A stretch of DNA of 64,000 nt from the NCBI GenBank assembly GCA_045539475.1, contig JAZQFJ010000010.1, positions 1 through 64,000 on the forward strand, read 5' to 3'. Positions 36,034 through 44,406 of the stretch are shown here, one piece after another. The notes beneath the pieces are model-generated. The model made no database searches. It saw nothing but the letters and a program-made list of their open reading frames with translations, and had not been told where the DNA came from. The stretch comes from SIG480 sp045539475. Lineage in GTDB: Bacteria; Bacillota; Clostridia; Oscillospirales; JAAYXM01. The translations under genes and the position numbers were made by a program. How positions within the stretch are numbered: position 1 is the stretch's first letter; every line of letters begins with the position of its first letter.

Positions 36034-37404
36034 TTAAAATCCGAACGGAAGTCCGCGCCCTCCGCCTTTCTGAGCGCGGCGCATCTTGCGTGACATCTGC
36101 TTGCCCATGGCACCGCTTGTCATTTGCTTCATCATCTTGCGGGAAGCTTCAAACTGCTTTAAAAGCCTGTTCACTTCTTCAACGCTCACGCCGCTTCCTG
36201 CCGCGATGCGCTTTTTTCGGCTGAAATTTATCTGGTTTGGGTTATCACGTTCATACGGTGTCATAGAAGAGATAATGGCATCCGTACGAAGAAGAGCGCG
36301 TTCGTCTATCTTTACGCCTGAAAGCGCTTTGTGGTCGATTCCCGGTATCATCTTAATGAGGTCGGTCATTGAACCCATGTTCTGCATCTGCTTCATCTGC
36401 TCACGGAAATCCGTAAGGGTGAATGAGTTTTCGCGAATTTTCTTTTCAAGCTCAATCGCTTGTTTTTCGTCAAAAGCCTGTTCAGCTTTTTCTATAAGAG
36501 AAAGAACATCGCCCATACCGAGGATACGCGAAGCTATTCTATCGGGGTGGAACTGTTCAATACCGTCAAGTTTTTCACCGACACCTACAAACTTTATAGG
36601 TTTGCCGGTAACAGCGCGGACTGAAAGAGCTGCGCCGCCGCGAGCATCGCCGTCAAGCTTTGTTAGGAAAACGCTGTCAATGCCAAGTGCTTCGTCAAAA
36701 GCGGAAGCTGTGCTTACGGCATCCTGACCGCTCATAGCATCTATAACAAGCATAATCTCCGTAGGGGAGACCTCAGCTTTTATGGCTTTAAGCTCATTCA
36801 TAAGCTCTTCGTCAATGTGAAGTCGACCTGCCGTATCAAGGAAAACAATGTCGTTTCCGTGCTTGTTTGCATGCTCTATCGCAAGACGTGCAATCTCTAC
36901 CGGCTTTTTATCCTCGGCCTTAAATACCGGAATATCAAGCTGAGAGCCCAGCACCTCAAGCTGCTTTATCGCAGCGGGGCGGTATATGTCACACGCAACG
37001 AGAAGCGGACGCTTGGATGAGGTCTTTTTAAGGTGCGATGCAAGCTTTGCAATGTTTGTTGTTTTACCTGCGCCTTGAAGACCGACAAACATAACAACAG
37101 TCGGAGGTTTGGGGGAGATGTTCAGCTTTTCGCCTTCACTGCCCATAAGAGCACAGATTTCTTCGTTTACTATTTTTACAATCTGCTGTGCGGGGTTAAG
37201 TCCTTCAAGAACTTCTGTTCCGACAGCACGCTCGGAAACCTTTGAAACAAAATCGCGGACGACCTTGAAATTGACATCGGCTTCGAGCAAAGCAAGCTTG
37301 ATTTCCCGCATTGATTCTTTTATGTCGCGTTCGGTAAGACGTCCTTTTGAACGGAGCTTTTTGAATGCTGCGGAAAGCTTGTCAGTCAGACTTTCAAAAG
37401 CCAT
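36034..37404 (-). CDS. ffh: signal recognition particle protein Ffh
   Basis: 456 residues. Ffh with its RNA carries nascent membrane proteins to FtsY. N domain, then GTPase G domain (GLQGAGKTTNIAKLA near residue 107, DTAGR near 191, TKLDGDARGGAALS near 248), then the Met-rich M domain with a SRP-RNA binding region (RIAAGSGVSVEEVN) and a C-terminus rich in Met, Lys and Arg. It follows ylxM, its partner in Firmicutes. Confidence 0.98.
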   Translation of the reverse strand: MAFESLTDKLSAAFKKLRSKGRLTERDIKESMREIKLALLEADVNFKVVRDFVSKVSERAVGTEVLEGLNPAQQIVKIVNEEICALMGSEGEKLNISPKPPTVVMFVGLQGAGKTTNIAKLASHLKKTSSKRPLLVACDIYRPAAIKQLEVLGSQLDIPVFKAEDKKPVEIARLAIEHANKHGNDIVFLDTAGRLHIDEELMNELKAIKAEVSPTEIMLVIDAMSGQDAVSTASAFDEALGIDSVFLTKLDGDARGGAALSVRAVTGKPIKFVGVGEKLDGIEQFHPDRIASRILGMGDVLSLIEKAEQAFDEKQAIELEKKIRENSFTLTDFREQMKQMQNMGSMTDLIKMIPGIDHKALSGVKIDERALLRTDAIISSMTPYERDNPNQINFSRKKRIAAGSGVSVEEVNRLLKQFEASRKMMKQMTSGAMGKQMSRKMRRAQKGGGRGLPFGF

Positions 37405-37426
37405 TTACTGCCTCCTGAAATAAAAA

Positions 37427-37792
37427 TCAATCATCCAGAGCTTTTGCCAGCGTGCGGATATCCATAGCGCAGGAATCAAGCTCGATGTTTCTGTAGTTTG
37501 TGTCATTTATAGCCATAATACGCTCGGCGGCTTCGGTTATTTTCTTAACGTTGTCCGAAAGTCTGCCGTATTTTTCGGCAAGACCGAGCTTTTCTTCAAA
37601 ATTGCGGAGAATTTCTTCGGAGCGGACAATGCTGTCACGTACACCCTGACGGGTGATTCCAAGGTGTTCTGCGATTTCCGCGAGAGATAAATCTTCGTTG
37701 TAATAAAGATCAAAAAGCTCGCGCTGCTTTTCCGTGAGAATATCCCCGTAAAAATCGAATAAAATTGTAAGTTCAAGAGAGACGTTTCTCAT
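37427..37792 (-). CDS. ylxM: YlxM family SRP-associated DNA-binding-like protein
   Basis: 121 residues, family UPF0122. A helix-turn-helix like region 4 of sigma factors is visible (YYNEDLSLAEIAEHLGITRQ). In streptococci YlxM binds SRP and modulates Ffh GTPase activity. It is the first gene of the ylxM-ffh-rpsP-khpA-rimM-trmD order; AGGAGG lies 7 bases before the ATG with a small hairpin flush against it. Confidence 0.93.
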   Translation of the reverse strand: MRNVSLELTILFDFYGDILTEKQRELFDLYYNEDLSLAEIAEHLGITRQGVRDSIVRSEEILRNFEEKLGLAEKYGRLSDNVKKITEAAERIMAINDTNYRNIELDSCAMDIRTLAKALDD

Positions 37793-37805
37793 ACCTCATC
37801 CTCCT

Positions 37806-37829
37806 TTGTAAAGTTAATGCGCTTTACAA
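37806..37829 (-). promoter_or_regulatory. leader hairpin beside the ylxM ribosome site
   Basis: TTGTAAAG and CTTTACAA form an 8-bp stem with an 8-base loop in the short ylxM leader. Its last base borders the AGGAGG at 37800-37805, so it could limit or protect ribosome access. Confidence 0.35.
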
Positions 37830-37835
37830 TATGGT

Positions 37836-37864
37836 ATTGTACCACAAAGTATGCCTTTTGTCAA
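37836..37864 (-). promoter_or_regulatory. promoter of the ylxM-trmD operon
   Basis: On the minus strand TTGACA, 17 bases, TACAAT: near-consensus. It reads out of the divergent gap about 44 bases before the ylxM start. Confidence 0.75.
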
Positions 37865-37915
37865 GAGAAATATCAACATATAGTATAAATTTAACATTTG
37901 TTTTAATTTTTACTG

Positions 37916-37944
37916 TTGTAATGCGATGGAAAATTGTGTATAAT
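37916..37944 (+). promoter_or_regulatory. promoter of the M16 peptidase pair
   Basis: TTGTAA, 17 bases, TATAAT, about 41 bases before the GTG at 37986. Confidence 0.65.
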
Positions 37945-37985
37945 ATACTTTAAAGAAAGTCATCTTCAAAGGAGGTTGGAAAACT

Positions 37986-39260
37986 GTGAATATGACTTAT
38001 AAGGAAATAATGCCGGGAATAAAGCTGCGTGTTATCGAAAGCGGGCGATTTGAAACAAATTGCATTTCCATTCAGTTTCTTTCCCGTTCAAGTGATGAAA
38101 TTGCAACATCAATGGCGCTTATCCCACGTATCCTGAGAAGAGGGACAACAAAGCATCCGGATATGGAATCGCTTGCAGCGGCTCTTGATGATATGTACGG
38201 TACGCGTATAGAACCTGTTTCGCGCAAATACGGTGATGTTTCATCTGCAGGATTTATATGCGATTTCGTTGATATGGAAGAAAAAATGCTTACCGGCGCG
38301 ATAAAACTTCTTGGTGAGATTCTTCTTGATCCGAAAACCCGCAACGGTATGTTCCTTGATGAATATACCGACGGAGAGAGAGCTAATCTTATCGACGAAA
38401 TAAAGTCTGAAATAAACAACAAAATGTCATATGCGCTTCGCCGCACAAATGAATGCATTTTCGGCACTTCTCCGTATGCCGTCAACGAGCTCGGCACAGA
38501 GGATGCGGCAGAATGTATTGATAATAAATCGCTATTTAAGTTTTATAAGAAAATTATTTCATCCTTCCCGTGTGAGATTTTCTTTTGCGGGAATTACACA
38601 TATGATGAGGTTGAGCGTGCTGTTTTGTCTGTTTTTAAACCGGCTATGCGGGATAAGGTGACGAAGTTTTCATCAAAATCTCCGGAGTATGAAGCAGAAA
38701 AGCGCGTATGTGAGCGTATGGATATTGCGCAGGCAAGCCTTATTATAAGTATGTATACAGACGAGAAGGATATATATATTTCAAAACTTCTTGCATCTGT
38801 CTTAGGTGGCGGAACTTCATCCAAATTATTCAATAATGTCCGCGAAAAAGAGTCACTCTGCTATTCCACGGGCGCAATGTTTGATTCGTTTAAGAGGGTT
38901 ATGTATATGTACGCAGGCATTGACCCGAAGAATGCTTCAAAGGCAGAAACGGCAATTCTTCGCGAGTTTAAAAGCTGTACAGATGGAGATATATCGGAAG
39001 AAGAAATAACCAATGCAAAAAAGGCAATGATCGATGATCTTCTCACAACCGAAGATTCCGTTTATGCAATGGAGGCATTCTGGCTCCGTTCTTCGCTTCT
39101 TGGTGATGAACGTACACCTCGCGAGGTTGCATCAGCGATAAAAAATGCTGATGGACAAAGAATAGTGGAAGTTGCAAAAGGACTTGTGCCGTCGGTGACG
39201 TATCTTCTTACAGGAATGGAGGGAACAGAAAATGAAAGAAAACTCTTACCCGAGCTGTAA
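37986..39260 (+). CDS. M16-family peptidase-like protein without zinc site (YfmF type)
   Basis: 424 residues, insulinase/processing-peptidase fold in two halves. The HxxEH motif expected near the N-terminus is missing (the region reads ALIPRILRRGTTKH), so it is probably the non-catalytic partner of the next gene's product, as alpha and beta subunits are in mitochondrial processing peptidase. GTG start with AGGAGG 10 bases upstream. It overlaps the next gene by 29 bases. In B. subtilis the related pair is yfmF/yfmH-like (albE/albF in bacteriocin clusters); no bacteriocin gene is visible here. Confidence 0.85.
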   Translation: MNMTYKEIMPGIKLRVIESGRFETNCISIQFLSRSSDEIATSMALIPRILRRGTTKHPDMESLAAALDDMYGTRIEPVSRKYGDVSSAGFICDFVDMEEKMLTGAIKLLGEILLDPKTRNGMFLDEYTDGERANLIDEIKSEINNKMSYALRRTNECIFGTSPYAVNELGTEDAAECIDNKSLFKFYKKIISSFPCEIFFCGNYTYDEVERAVLSVFKPAMRDKVTKFSSKSPEYEAEKRVCERMDIAQASLIISMYTDEKDIYISKLLASVLGGGTSSKLFNNVREKESLCYSTGAMFDSFKRVMYMYAGIDPKNASKAETAILREFKSCTDGDISEEEITNAKKAMIDDLLTTEDSVYAMEAFWLRSSLLGDERTPREVASAIKNADGQRIVEVAKGLVPSVTYLLTGMEGTENERKLLPEL

Positions 39261-40497
39261 TCAGAAAATGATATCTCATACCTGCGGTAACGGTTTAAAA
39301 ATATGCGTGTTCCCGAAGCCTGGTTTTCGCAGAGCTTATGCAATGCTTGCAGTAAATTACGGCTCTGTTGATATTACATTTACATCAGGAAATGAAGAAT
39401 ACACATCACCGCTCGGTGTTGCACATTTTCTCGAGCATAAGGTTTTCGAACAGCCGGACGGGGGGAACGCTTTGCAGACTTTTGCAAAAACCGGTGCATC
39501 TCCGAACGCGTTTACAAGCAAAACAATGACTGCATATCATTTTTCCGGAACGGAGAAGTTTATGCACAATCTCGAAATCCTCCTTGATTTTGTAACCTCG
39601 CCGTATTTCACGGTCGAGAATGTGGCGAAAGAGCAGGGAATAATCGGTCAGGAAATAGGTATGGTAAATGACCGACCGGGATGGAAAGTATATGAAAATC
39701 TTATGTCGTCGTTGTATTCTGTGCATCCGGCAAAGGATTCTATAATCGGAACAGTCGAAAGCATAGGCGAAATAACGCGTGAAACACTATTCAAATGCTA
39801 TAATACATTTTATGTTCCGTCGAACATGACACTTTGCGTTGCAGGAGATGTTTCCGCAGAAAAGATCATCGCTACGGCAGAATCTATGCTTTCCCGCGAA
39901 AGAGTAGTGCTTCCTGCACGAGATTATGGCTGTGAACCTGCACACGTTGCAAGAGCGTTTGTCGAAGAAAGGATGGAAACTGCGATTCCTCTTTTCGGTA
40001 TAGGTGCAAAATGTATGCTTCGTACTAACGGAGAAGATGGGATGAGAAACCGTCTTGTTGCAGAGCTTGCGGCAGATGTTCTTGCAGGCCCTTCCTCGCG
40101 TCTTTACGCAAAGCTTTACGGCAACGGAGATATCGGTGCTGAGTTTGATGCAGAAGCAATGGTTTTGCCCGGAAGCATCGCTATGATGATATCGGGAGAA
40201 AGCAGAAACCCTCAAAAAGTTCTTGATGAAGCTATTGCGGCAGCGCAGTCTCTTGCGACTGATATTGATTATGGCTATTTCAACAGAATAAAGAAAGCAA
40301 ACTTAGGCGCATCACTTCGCTCGCTTGACAGGGTGAAATCTCTTTGCCACGAACAGGTTGAGGCAACCTTTGCCGGATATGACTATCTTGACACAATAGA
40401 TGTGATGAATGAGATTTCGGCAGCCGAAGTTTCGGCTTTTATCGGCAAGATGTTCAAAGAAGACAGAATTTCTCTTTCTGTTGTCAGCGGAAAGTAG
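39232..40497 (+). CDS. M16-family zinc peptidase (YmfH type)
   Basis: 421 residues. The inverted zinc motif HFLEH is intact (GVAHFLEHKVFE near residue 64), with the downstream glutamate region EQGIIGQEIGMVNDRPGW. It likely forms a heterodimer with the preceding inactive homologue. Substrates are unknown; such pairs cut small peptides in the cytoplasm. The gene starts inside the upstream frame, suggesting coupled translation, and is followed nine bases later by lgt. Confidence 0.88.
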   Translation: MKENSYPSCNQKMISHTCGNGLKICVFPKPGFRRAYAMLAVNYGSVDITFTSGNEEYTSPLGVAHFLEHKVFEQPDGGNALQTFAKTGASPNAFTSKTMTAYHFSGTEKFMHNLEILLDFVTSPYFTVENVAKEQGIIGQEIGMVNDRPGWKVYENLMSSLYSVHPAKDSIIGTVESIGEITRETLFKCYNTFYVPSNMTLCVAGDVSAEKIIATAESMLSRERVVLPARDYGCEPAHVARAFVEERMETAIPLFGIGAKCMLRTNGEDGMRNRLVAELAADVLAGPSSRLYAKLYGNGDIGAEFDAEAMVLPGSIAMMISGESRNPQKVLDEAIAAAQSLATDIDYGYFNRIKKANLGASLRSLDRVKSLCHEQVEATFAGYDYLDTIDVMNEISAAEVSAFIGKMFKEDRISLSVVSGK

Positions 40498-40505
40498 GTG
40501 CGCAT

Positions 40506-41321
40506 ATGAAGAACCATATCGCTTTTCCGGGACTTGGATTGGAGTTTACACTTAACCGTGTTGCATTTGAGGTTTTCGGACATCCTATATACTGGTATGC
40601 CATAATAATAGCATCAGGATTTCTGCTTGCCGTGTTTTACGGCTTTCATCGCAGCCGTGAGTTTAAGCTATCTGAGGATAACATCAGCGGGATGCTTACC
40701 GTGGCAGTACCGCTTGCGATTGTCTCGGCAAGAGCATATTATGTCATCTTTGAGTTTGATAAATACCGCGATAATCTCATCAGTGTTTTGTATATATGGG
40801 AAGGCGGTATAGCGATTTACGGCGCAATAATCGGTGCAATAATCGGCGCGTATATTTATTGTCGGTATAAGAAAATGAGTATTGTGCGTTTTCTCGATAT
40901 CGGCGCGCTGGGACTTATGATAGGGCAGGCAATAGGTCGCTGGGGGAATTTCGTCAACGCCGAGGCGTTTGGTGGTGTGACAACTCTTCCGTGGCGCATG
41001 CAGATAGGAAACGGTGCGTGCGTTCATCCGACATTTCTTTACGAATCTCTGTGGAATGTGATAGGTTTTGCAATTCTTCACTTTTATTCAAAGTACAGAC
41101 GTTTTGACGGAGAGGTTTTTTGGCTGTATGTTCTCTGGTATGGTATCGGCCGTGCAATTATAGAAGGACTGCGTACCGACAGCCTGTATTTCTTCGGTAC
41201 CGGAATACGTACATCTCAGGCATTGGCACTAATAACGGCAATCATGGCAGCGATTGTCCTTGTATACAATTATAAAAGATTAAAATCGGAGGTAAAAACA
41301 AATGAGTGCAGTAATAATTGA
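40506..41321 (+). CDS. lgt: prolipoprotein diacylglyceryl transferase
   Basis: 271 residues with about seven membrane helices. It adds diacylglycerol from phosphatidylglycerol to the lipobox cysteine of prolipoproteins. The signature GRWGNFVNAEAFG is present near residue 145, and HPTFLYESLWN near 178. The last 20 bases overlap folD. Confidence 0.96.
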   Translation: MKNHIAFPGLGLEFTLNRVAFEVFGHPIYWYAIIIASGFLLAVFYGFHRSREFKLSEDNISGMLTVAVPLAIVSARAYYVIFEFDKYRDNLISVLYIWEGGIAIYGAIIGAIIGAYIYCRYKKMSIVRFLDIGALGLMIGQAIGRWGNFVNAEAFGGVTTLPWRMQIGNGACVHPTFLYESLWNVIGFAILHFYSKYRRFDGEVFWLYVLWYGIGRAIIEGLRTDSLYFFGTGIRTSQALALITAIMAAIVLVYNYKRLKSEVKTNECSNN

Positions 41322-42162
41322 CGGAAAGGCGACTTCAAAAAAACTTCGCGGAGAGGTTTATGATAAAGTTAAAAAGCTCGGCGATATGGGAATTAAAGCA
41401 GGTCTTGCTGTTGTTATAGTTGGTGATGATCCGGCAAGCCGTACATATGTCAACAATAAAAAGAAGGCCTGCGCAGAGTGCGGAATTTACAGTGAGGAAT
41501 ATGCTCTCCCGGCAGAGACAACAGAAGACGAACTTCTTGCACTTATCGACAAGCTCAATAATAAAGAGGATATAAACGGTATTCTCGTTCAGCTTCCGGT
41601 GCCGAAGCACATTTCTGAGGATAAAATCATAAATGCAATCCGCCCGGACAAGGACGTAGATGCATTCCATCCGCAGAACGTCGGAAAGATTATGACAGGA
41701 GATTTTGATTTTCTACCGTGTACTCCGGCAGGAGTAATGGCTCTTTTTGAAGAATACGGAATTGATGTTGCGGGTAAGCGTGCGGCTGTTATCGGGCGTT
41801 CTAACATCGTCGGCAAGCCACAGTCTATGCTCCTTCTTCACAAAAACGCAACCGTTACCATTTGCCATTCAAAGACACGTGATCTTGCAAAAATCCTGCG
41901 CGAATCCGACATTATCGTTGCGGCGGTAGGCAGAGCAGGATTTGTTACAGGTGATATGGTCTCCGAAGGAGCTGTTGTTATGGATGTCGGTATAAACAGA
42001 AACGCAGAAGGAAAACTCTGCGGTGATGTTGATTTTGCATCAGTTGAGCCGAAGGCTTCTTTCATTACGCCTGTACCGGGCGGTGTTGGTCCGATGACTA
42101 TTACTATGCTTATGAAAAACACCTTAAAGGCAGCTTGCATACAAAACGGCGTAAATATCTGA
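41302..42162 (+). CDS. folD: methylenetetrahydrofolate dehydrogenase/cyclohydrolase
   Basis: 286 residues, bifunctional enzyme linking one-carbon units for purines, thymidylate and formyl-Met-tRNA. The catalytic lysine lies in SRTYVNNKKKACAECGI, followed by GILVQLPVPKHI, the DGFHP-type DVDAFHP, and the NADP-binding IGRSNIVGKPQSMLLL. PGGVGPMTITML closes the family pattern. AGGAGG-like GGAGG precedes the ATG within lgt. Confidence 0.97.
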   Translation: MSAVIIDGKATSKKLRGEVYDKVKKLGDMGIKAGLAVVIVGDDPASRTYVNNKKKACAECGIYSEEYALPAETTEDELLALIDKLNNKEDINGILVQLPVPKHISEDKIINAIRPDKDVDAFHPQNVGKIMTGDFDFLPCTPAGVMALFEEYGIDVAGKRAAVIGRSNIVGKPQSMLLLHKNATVTICHSKTRDLAKILRESDIIVAAVGRAGFVTGDMVSEGAVVMDVGINRNAEGKLCGDVDFASVEPKASFITPVPGGVGPMTITMLMKNTLKAACIQNGVNI

Positions 42163-42193
42163 CAAATTCGTTGAAAATTTAGATATTTTTGGG

Positions 42194-42222
42194 TTGACAA
42201 ACCACGCCAAAAAGCGTATAAT
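42194..42222 (+). promoter_or_regulatory. consensus promoter of yceD-rpmF
   Basis: TTGACA, 17 bases, TATAAT: an exact sigma-A consensus. The start would fall just before a small GGCGT-CATA-ACGCC hairpin at 42232-42245. Confidence 0.85.
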
Positions 42223-42263
42223 ATATTTCGTGGCGTCATAACGCCGCAGTTATGGAGTCTGCT

Positions 42264-42752
42264 ATGCGTATTAACATTAAACAACTTCGCGACGGAAGCT
42301 TAACCGAAAAGCAATTTGAGTTTAAGCTTGATATCTCGGATACAGAGCTGTCTGTTGCCGCTCCAATAACGGTTTCCGGTGAAATCGTTAACCGTGCGGA
42401 TGTTCTTCTTCTTTCTATGACGGTTGAAGGAGAACGCAATCTTTGTTGTGACAGATGTGCAAAGGAATTTTCCCGTATTACCTCAGTTCCGTTTGAGTCT
42501 TGCATTGTCGATCATCTCGACAACGAAGATGAGGAAGACGATTTCATCGTATGTGAGGGAGATGAGCTTGATATTTCCGAGCTTGCTGTGTCTGTGTTTA
42601 TCCTAGGATTTGAAAGCAAAAACCTTTGTCACGAAGATTGCAAAGGGCTCTGCCAGAAATGCGGGGCAAATCTTAATGAGCAAGCATGCAACTGCAAGGA
42701 CGAGTCGATTGACCCAAGGCTTGAAATTCTTGCACAGTTGCTTGATGACTGA
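42264..42752 (+). CDS. yceD: DUF177 (YceD) family protein
   Basis: About 162 residues. YceD accumulates with and lies next to rpmF in many bacteria; a role in 23S rRNA processing or L32 assembly is suggested but not proven. CCDRCAKEF near residue 60 and a C-terminal CHEDCKGLCQKCGANLN with CNC look like metal-binding cysteines. The ATG at 42264 follows GGAG; an in-frame ATG at 42252 overlaps that site and is less likely. Confidence 0.9.
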   Translation: MRINIKQLRDGSLTEKQFEFKLDISDTELSVAAPITVSGEIVNRADVLLLSMTVEGERNLCCDRCAKEFSRITSVPFESCIVDHLDNEDEEDDFIVCEGDELDISELAVSVFILGFESKNLCHEDCKGLCQKCGANLNEQACNCKDESIDPRLEILAQLLDD

Positions 42753-42791
42753 ATAGAATTATCTTTTTATATATTGAAGGAGGTGTCACTC

Positions 42792-42980
42792 ATGGCAGTA
42801 CCAAAGAGAAAACATTCTAAATCGAGGAGAGACATGAACCGCAGCGCACATTGGAAGCTTTCACTTCCGGGAATCGGCGCTTGCCCGAAGTGCGGAGCAA
42901 TGAAGCTTTCACACAGAGCTTGCAAGAATTGCGGAACATATAACGGTCGCGAGGTTATCGCTGCTGATTCAGCAAACTAA
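42792..42980 (+). CDS. rpmF: 50S ribosomal protein L32
   Basis: 62 residues with the start at 42792 after AAGGAGG. MAVPKRKHSKSRRDMNRSAHW is followed by a zinc ribbon CPKCG ... CKNCG, the C+ form of L32. Its cysteines are all present. A terminator follows. Confidence 0.97.
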   Translation: MAVPKRKHSKSRRDMNRSAHWKLSLPGIGACPKCGAMKLSHRACKNCGTYNGREVIAADSAN

Positions 42981-43010
42981 TTTCGCCAAATTCTCAATTC
43001 GGTAAAGGGT

Positions 43011-43043
43011 AGAGGAGGATGGTTCATCCTCCTCTTGTTTTTA
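43011..43043 (+). terminator. intrinsic terminator of yceD-rpmF
   Basis: AGAGGAGGATG and CATCCTCCTCT pair perfectly (11 bp, 3-base loop), followed by TGTTTTTAT. Confidence 0.88.
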
Positions 43044-43099
43044 TATTGTAATTTCAGTACATATTATATAATCAACTTAAGGGATGGGGAGTGATTTTT

Positions 43100-44392
43100 T
43101 TGAGTGCGTATATAAAAGAAGTAGAAACAGGAAGTCCGGCGGAGCGCGCCGGAATCATCGCAGGAGACGAGCTTGTTTCAATAAACGGGCATAATATCCG
43201 CGATGTCCTTGACTATAAGTTTTATTCATATGATAAACGCCTTAAAATAGAGCTCGCCCGCAAGAAAGTGAAAGTAAAAAAAGACGAGGGCGAAGATCTC
43301 GGGCTTGTCTTTGAAACATATCTTATGGATAAGGCAAAAAGATGTGCAAACAATTGCGTGTTCTGTTTTGTTGATCAAATGCCAAAGGGAATGCGCGAAA
43401 CACTTTACTTTAAAGATGACGATGCGCGGATGTCTTTCCTTTTGGGAAACTACATCACGCTGACAAACTTATCCGAAGAAGATATAGATCGTATAATCCG
43501 TATGCACATAAGCCCTGTTAATATCTCCGTGCATGCAACAGATCCTGAGGTGCGTAAAAAAATGGTCAGGAATCCGCGTGCGGGAGAGTGTTTTGAAATA
43601 ATGCGCCGCTTTACGGATGCAGGAATATCTCTTAACTGTCAAATTGTTGTATGTCCCGGACTTAATGACGGAGAAATTTTGCGTCGCTCTATTTCTGATA
43701 TGCTTTCTCTCGGTGAGTGTATTGAGAGTATAGCGGTTGTTCCTGTGGGAATAACCAAATATCGCGACGGATTATATCCGCTTACGCCAATGACGCCTCA
43801 GAACGCCGAAGAGACTATACGCATCGTTGAAGAAATAGGAGAGAAAACAAAATCTGAACGGGGAAATCGTGTTGTTTATGCAGCGGATGAGTTATATATA
43901 AAAGCGGGAATAAGCCTTCCGCAAGACAGTTATTACGATGGATATCCGCAGCTTGATAACGGCGTAGGGCTTATGACGCTCCTGCGAGAAGAATTTTGCG
44001 ATGCACTTGAGTATACTGATATCCCTCAGCGTGTAGAGCCATTTTGTGTGGCAACAGGAGTTTCTGCCGCACCTTTTATAAGAAAACTGATTGACGAATT
44101 GAAAGAAAAGTGCGATAATATAGACAGTGCAGAAGTATACGCAGTAAAAAACAACTTTTTCGGAGAAACTATTGACGTTGCAGGTCTTGTCACCGGGCGC
44201 GATCTTATCGAAGCATTGCGTGGGAAAAAGCTTGAAAAAAGATTGCTTATTCCAAATGTGATGTTACGCCATGGTGAAAATGTTTTTCTGGATGATGTTA
44301 GCGTAGATGATGTGGAACACGAGCTTGGAGTGACGGTTGTTCCGGTTGAAAATGACGGTGGACAGCTTCTTGCGGCAATGCTCGCATTATAG
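43100..44392 (+). CDS. PDZ-radical SAM DUF512 protein
   Basis: About 430 residues. An N-terminal PDZ-like domain (IKEVETGSPAERAGIIAGDELVSI, split here) is followed by a radical-SAM-type cluster site CANNCVFCF near residue 77 and the DUF512 region (RGNRVVYAADELYIKAG). Members occur next to der in Clostridia; the function is unknown. I chose TTG at 43100, 8 bases after GGGGAG; an in-frame GTG at 43091 overlaps that ribosome site. Confidence 0.85.
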   Translation: MSAYIKEVETGSPAERAGIIAGDELVSINGHNIRDVLDYKFYSYDKRLKIELARKKVKVKKDEGEDLGLVFETYLMDKAKRCANNCVFCFVDQMPKGMRETLYFKDDDARMSFLLGNYITLTNLSEEDIDRIIRMHISPVNISVHATDPEVRKKMVRNPRAGECFEIMRRFTDAGISLNCQIVVCPGLNDGEILRRSISDMLSLGECIESIAVVPVGITKYRDGLYPLTPMTPQNAEETIRIVEEIGEKTKSERGNRVVYAADELYIKAGISLPQDSYYDGYPQLDNGVGLMTLLREEFCDALEYTDIPQRVEPFCVATGVSAAPFIRKLIDELKEKCDNIDSAEVYAVKNNFFGETIDVAGLVTGRDLIEALRGKKLEKRLLIPNVMLRHGENVFLDDVSVDDVEHELGVTVVPVENDGGQLLAAMLAL

Positions 44393-44406
44393 GAGGTTTT
44401 GGATAA

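Noticed and set aside
36086..36727. 213-codon plus-strand frame inside ffh
   Set aside because: It is the antisense of the conserved Ffh sequence; its serine-rich composition is typical of a shadow frame.
42232..42245. Small GGCGT-CATA-ACGCC hairpin as an L32/YceD autoregulation site
   Set aside because: Five base pairs are too little to claim a regulatory element without comparison.
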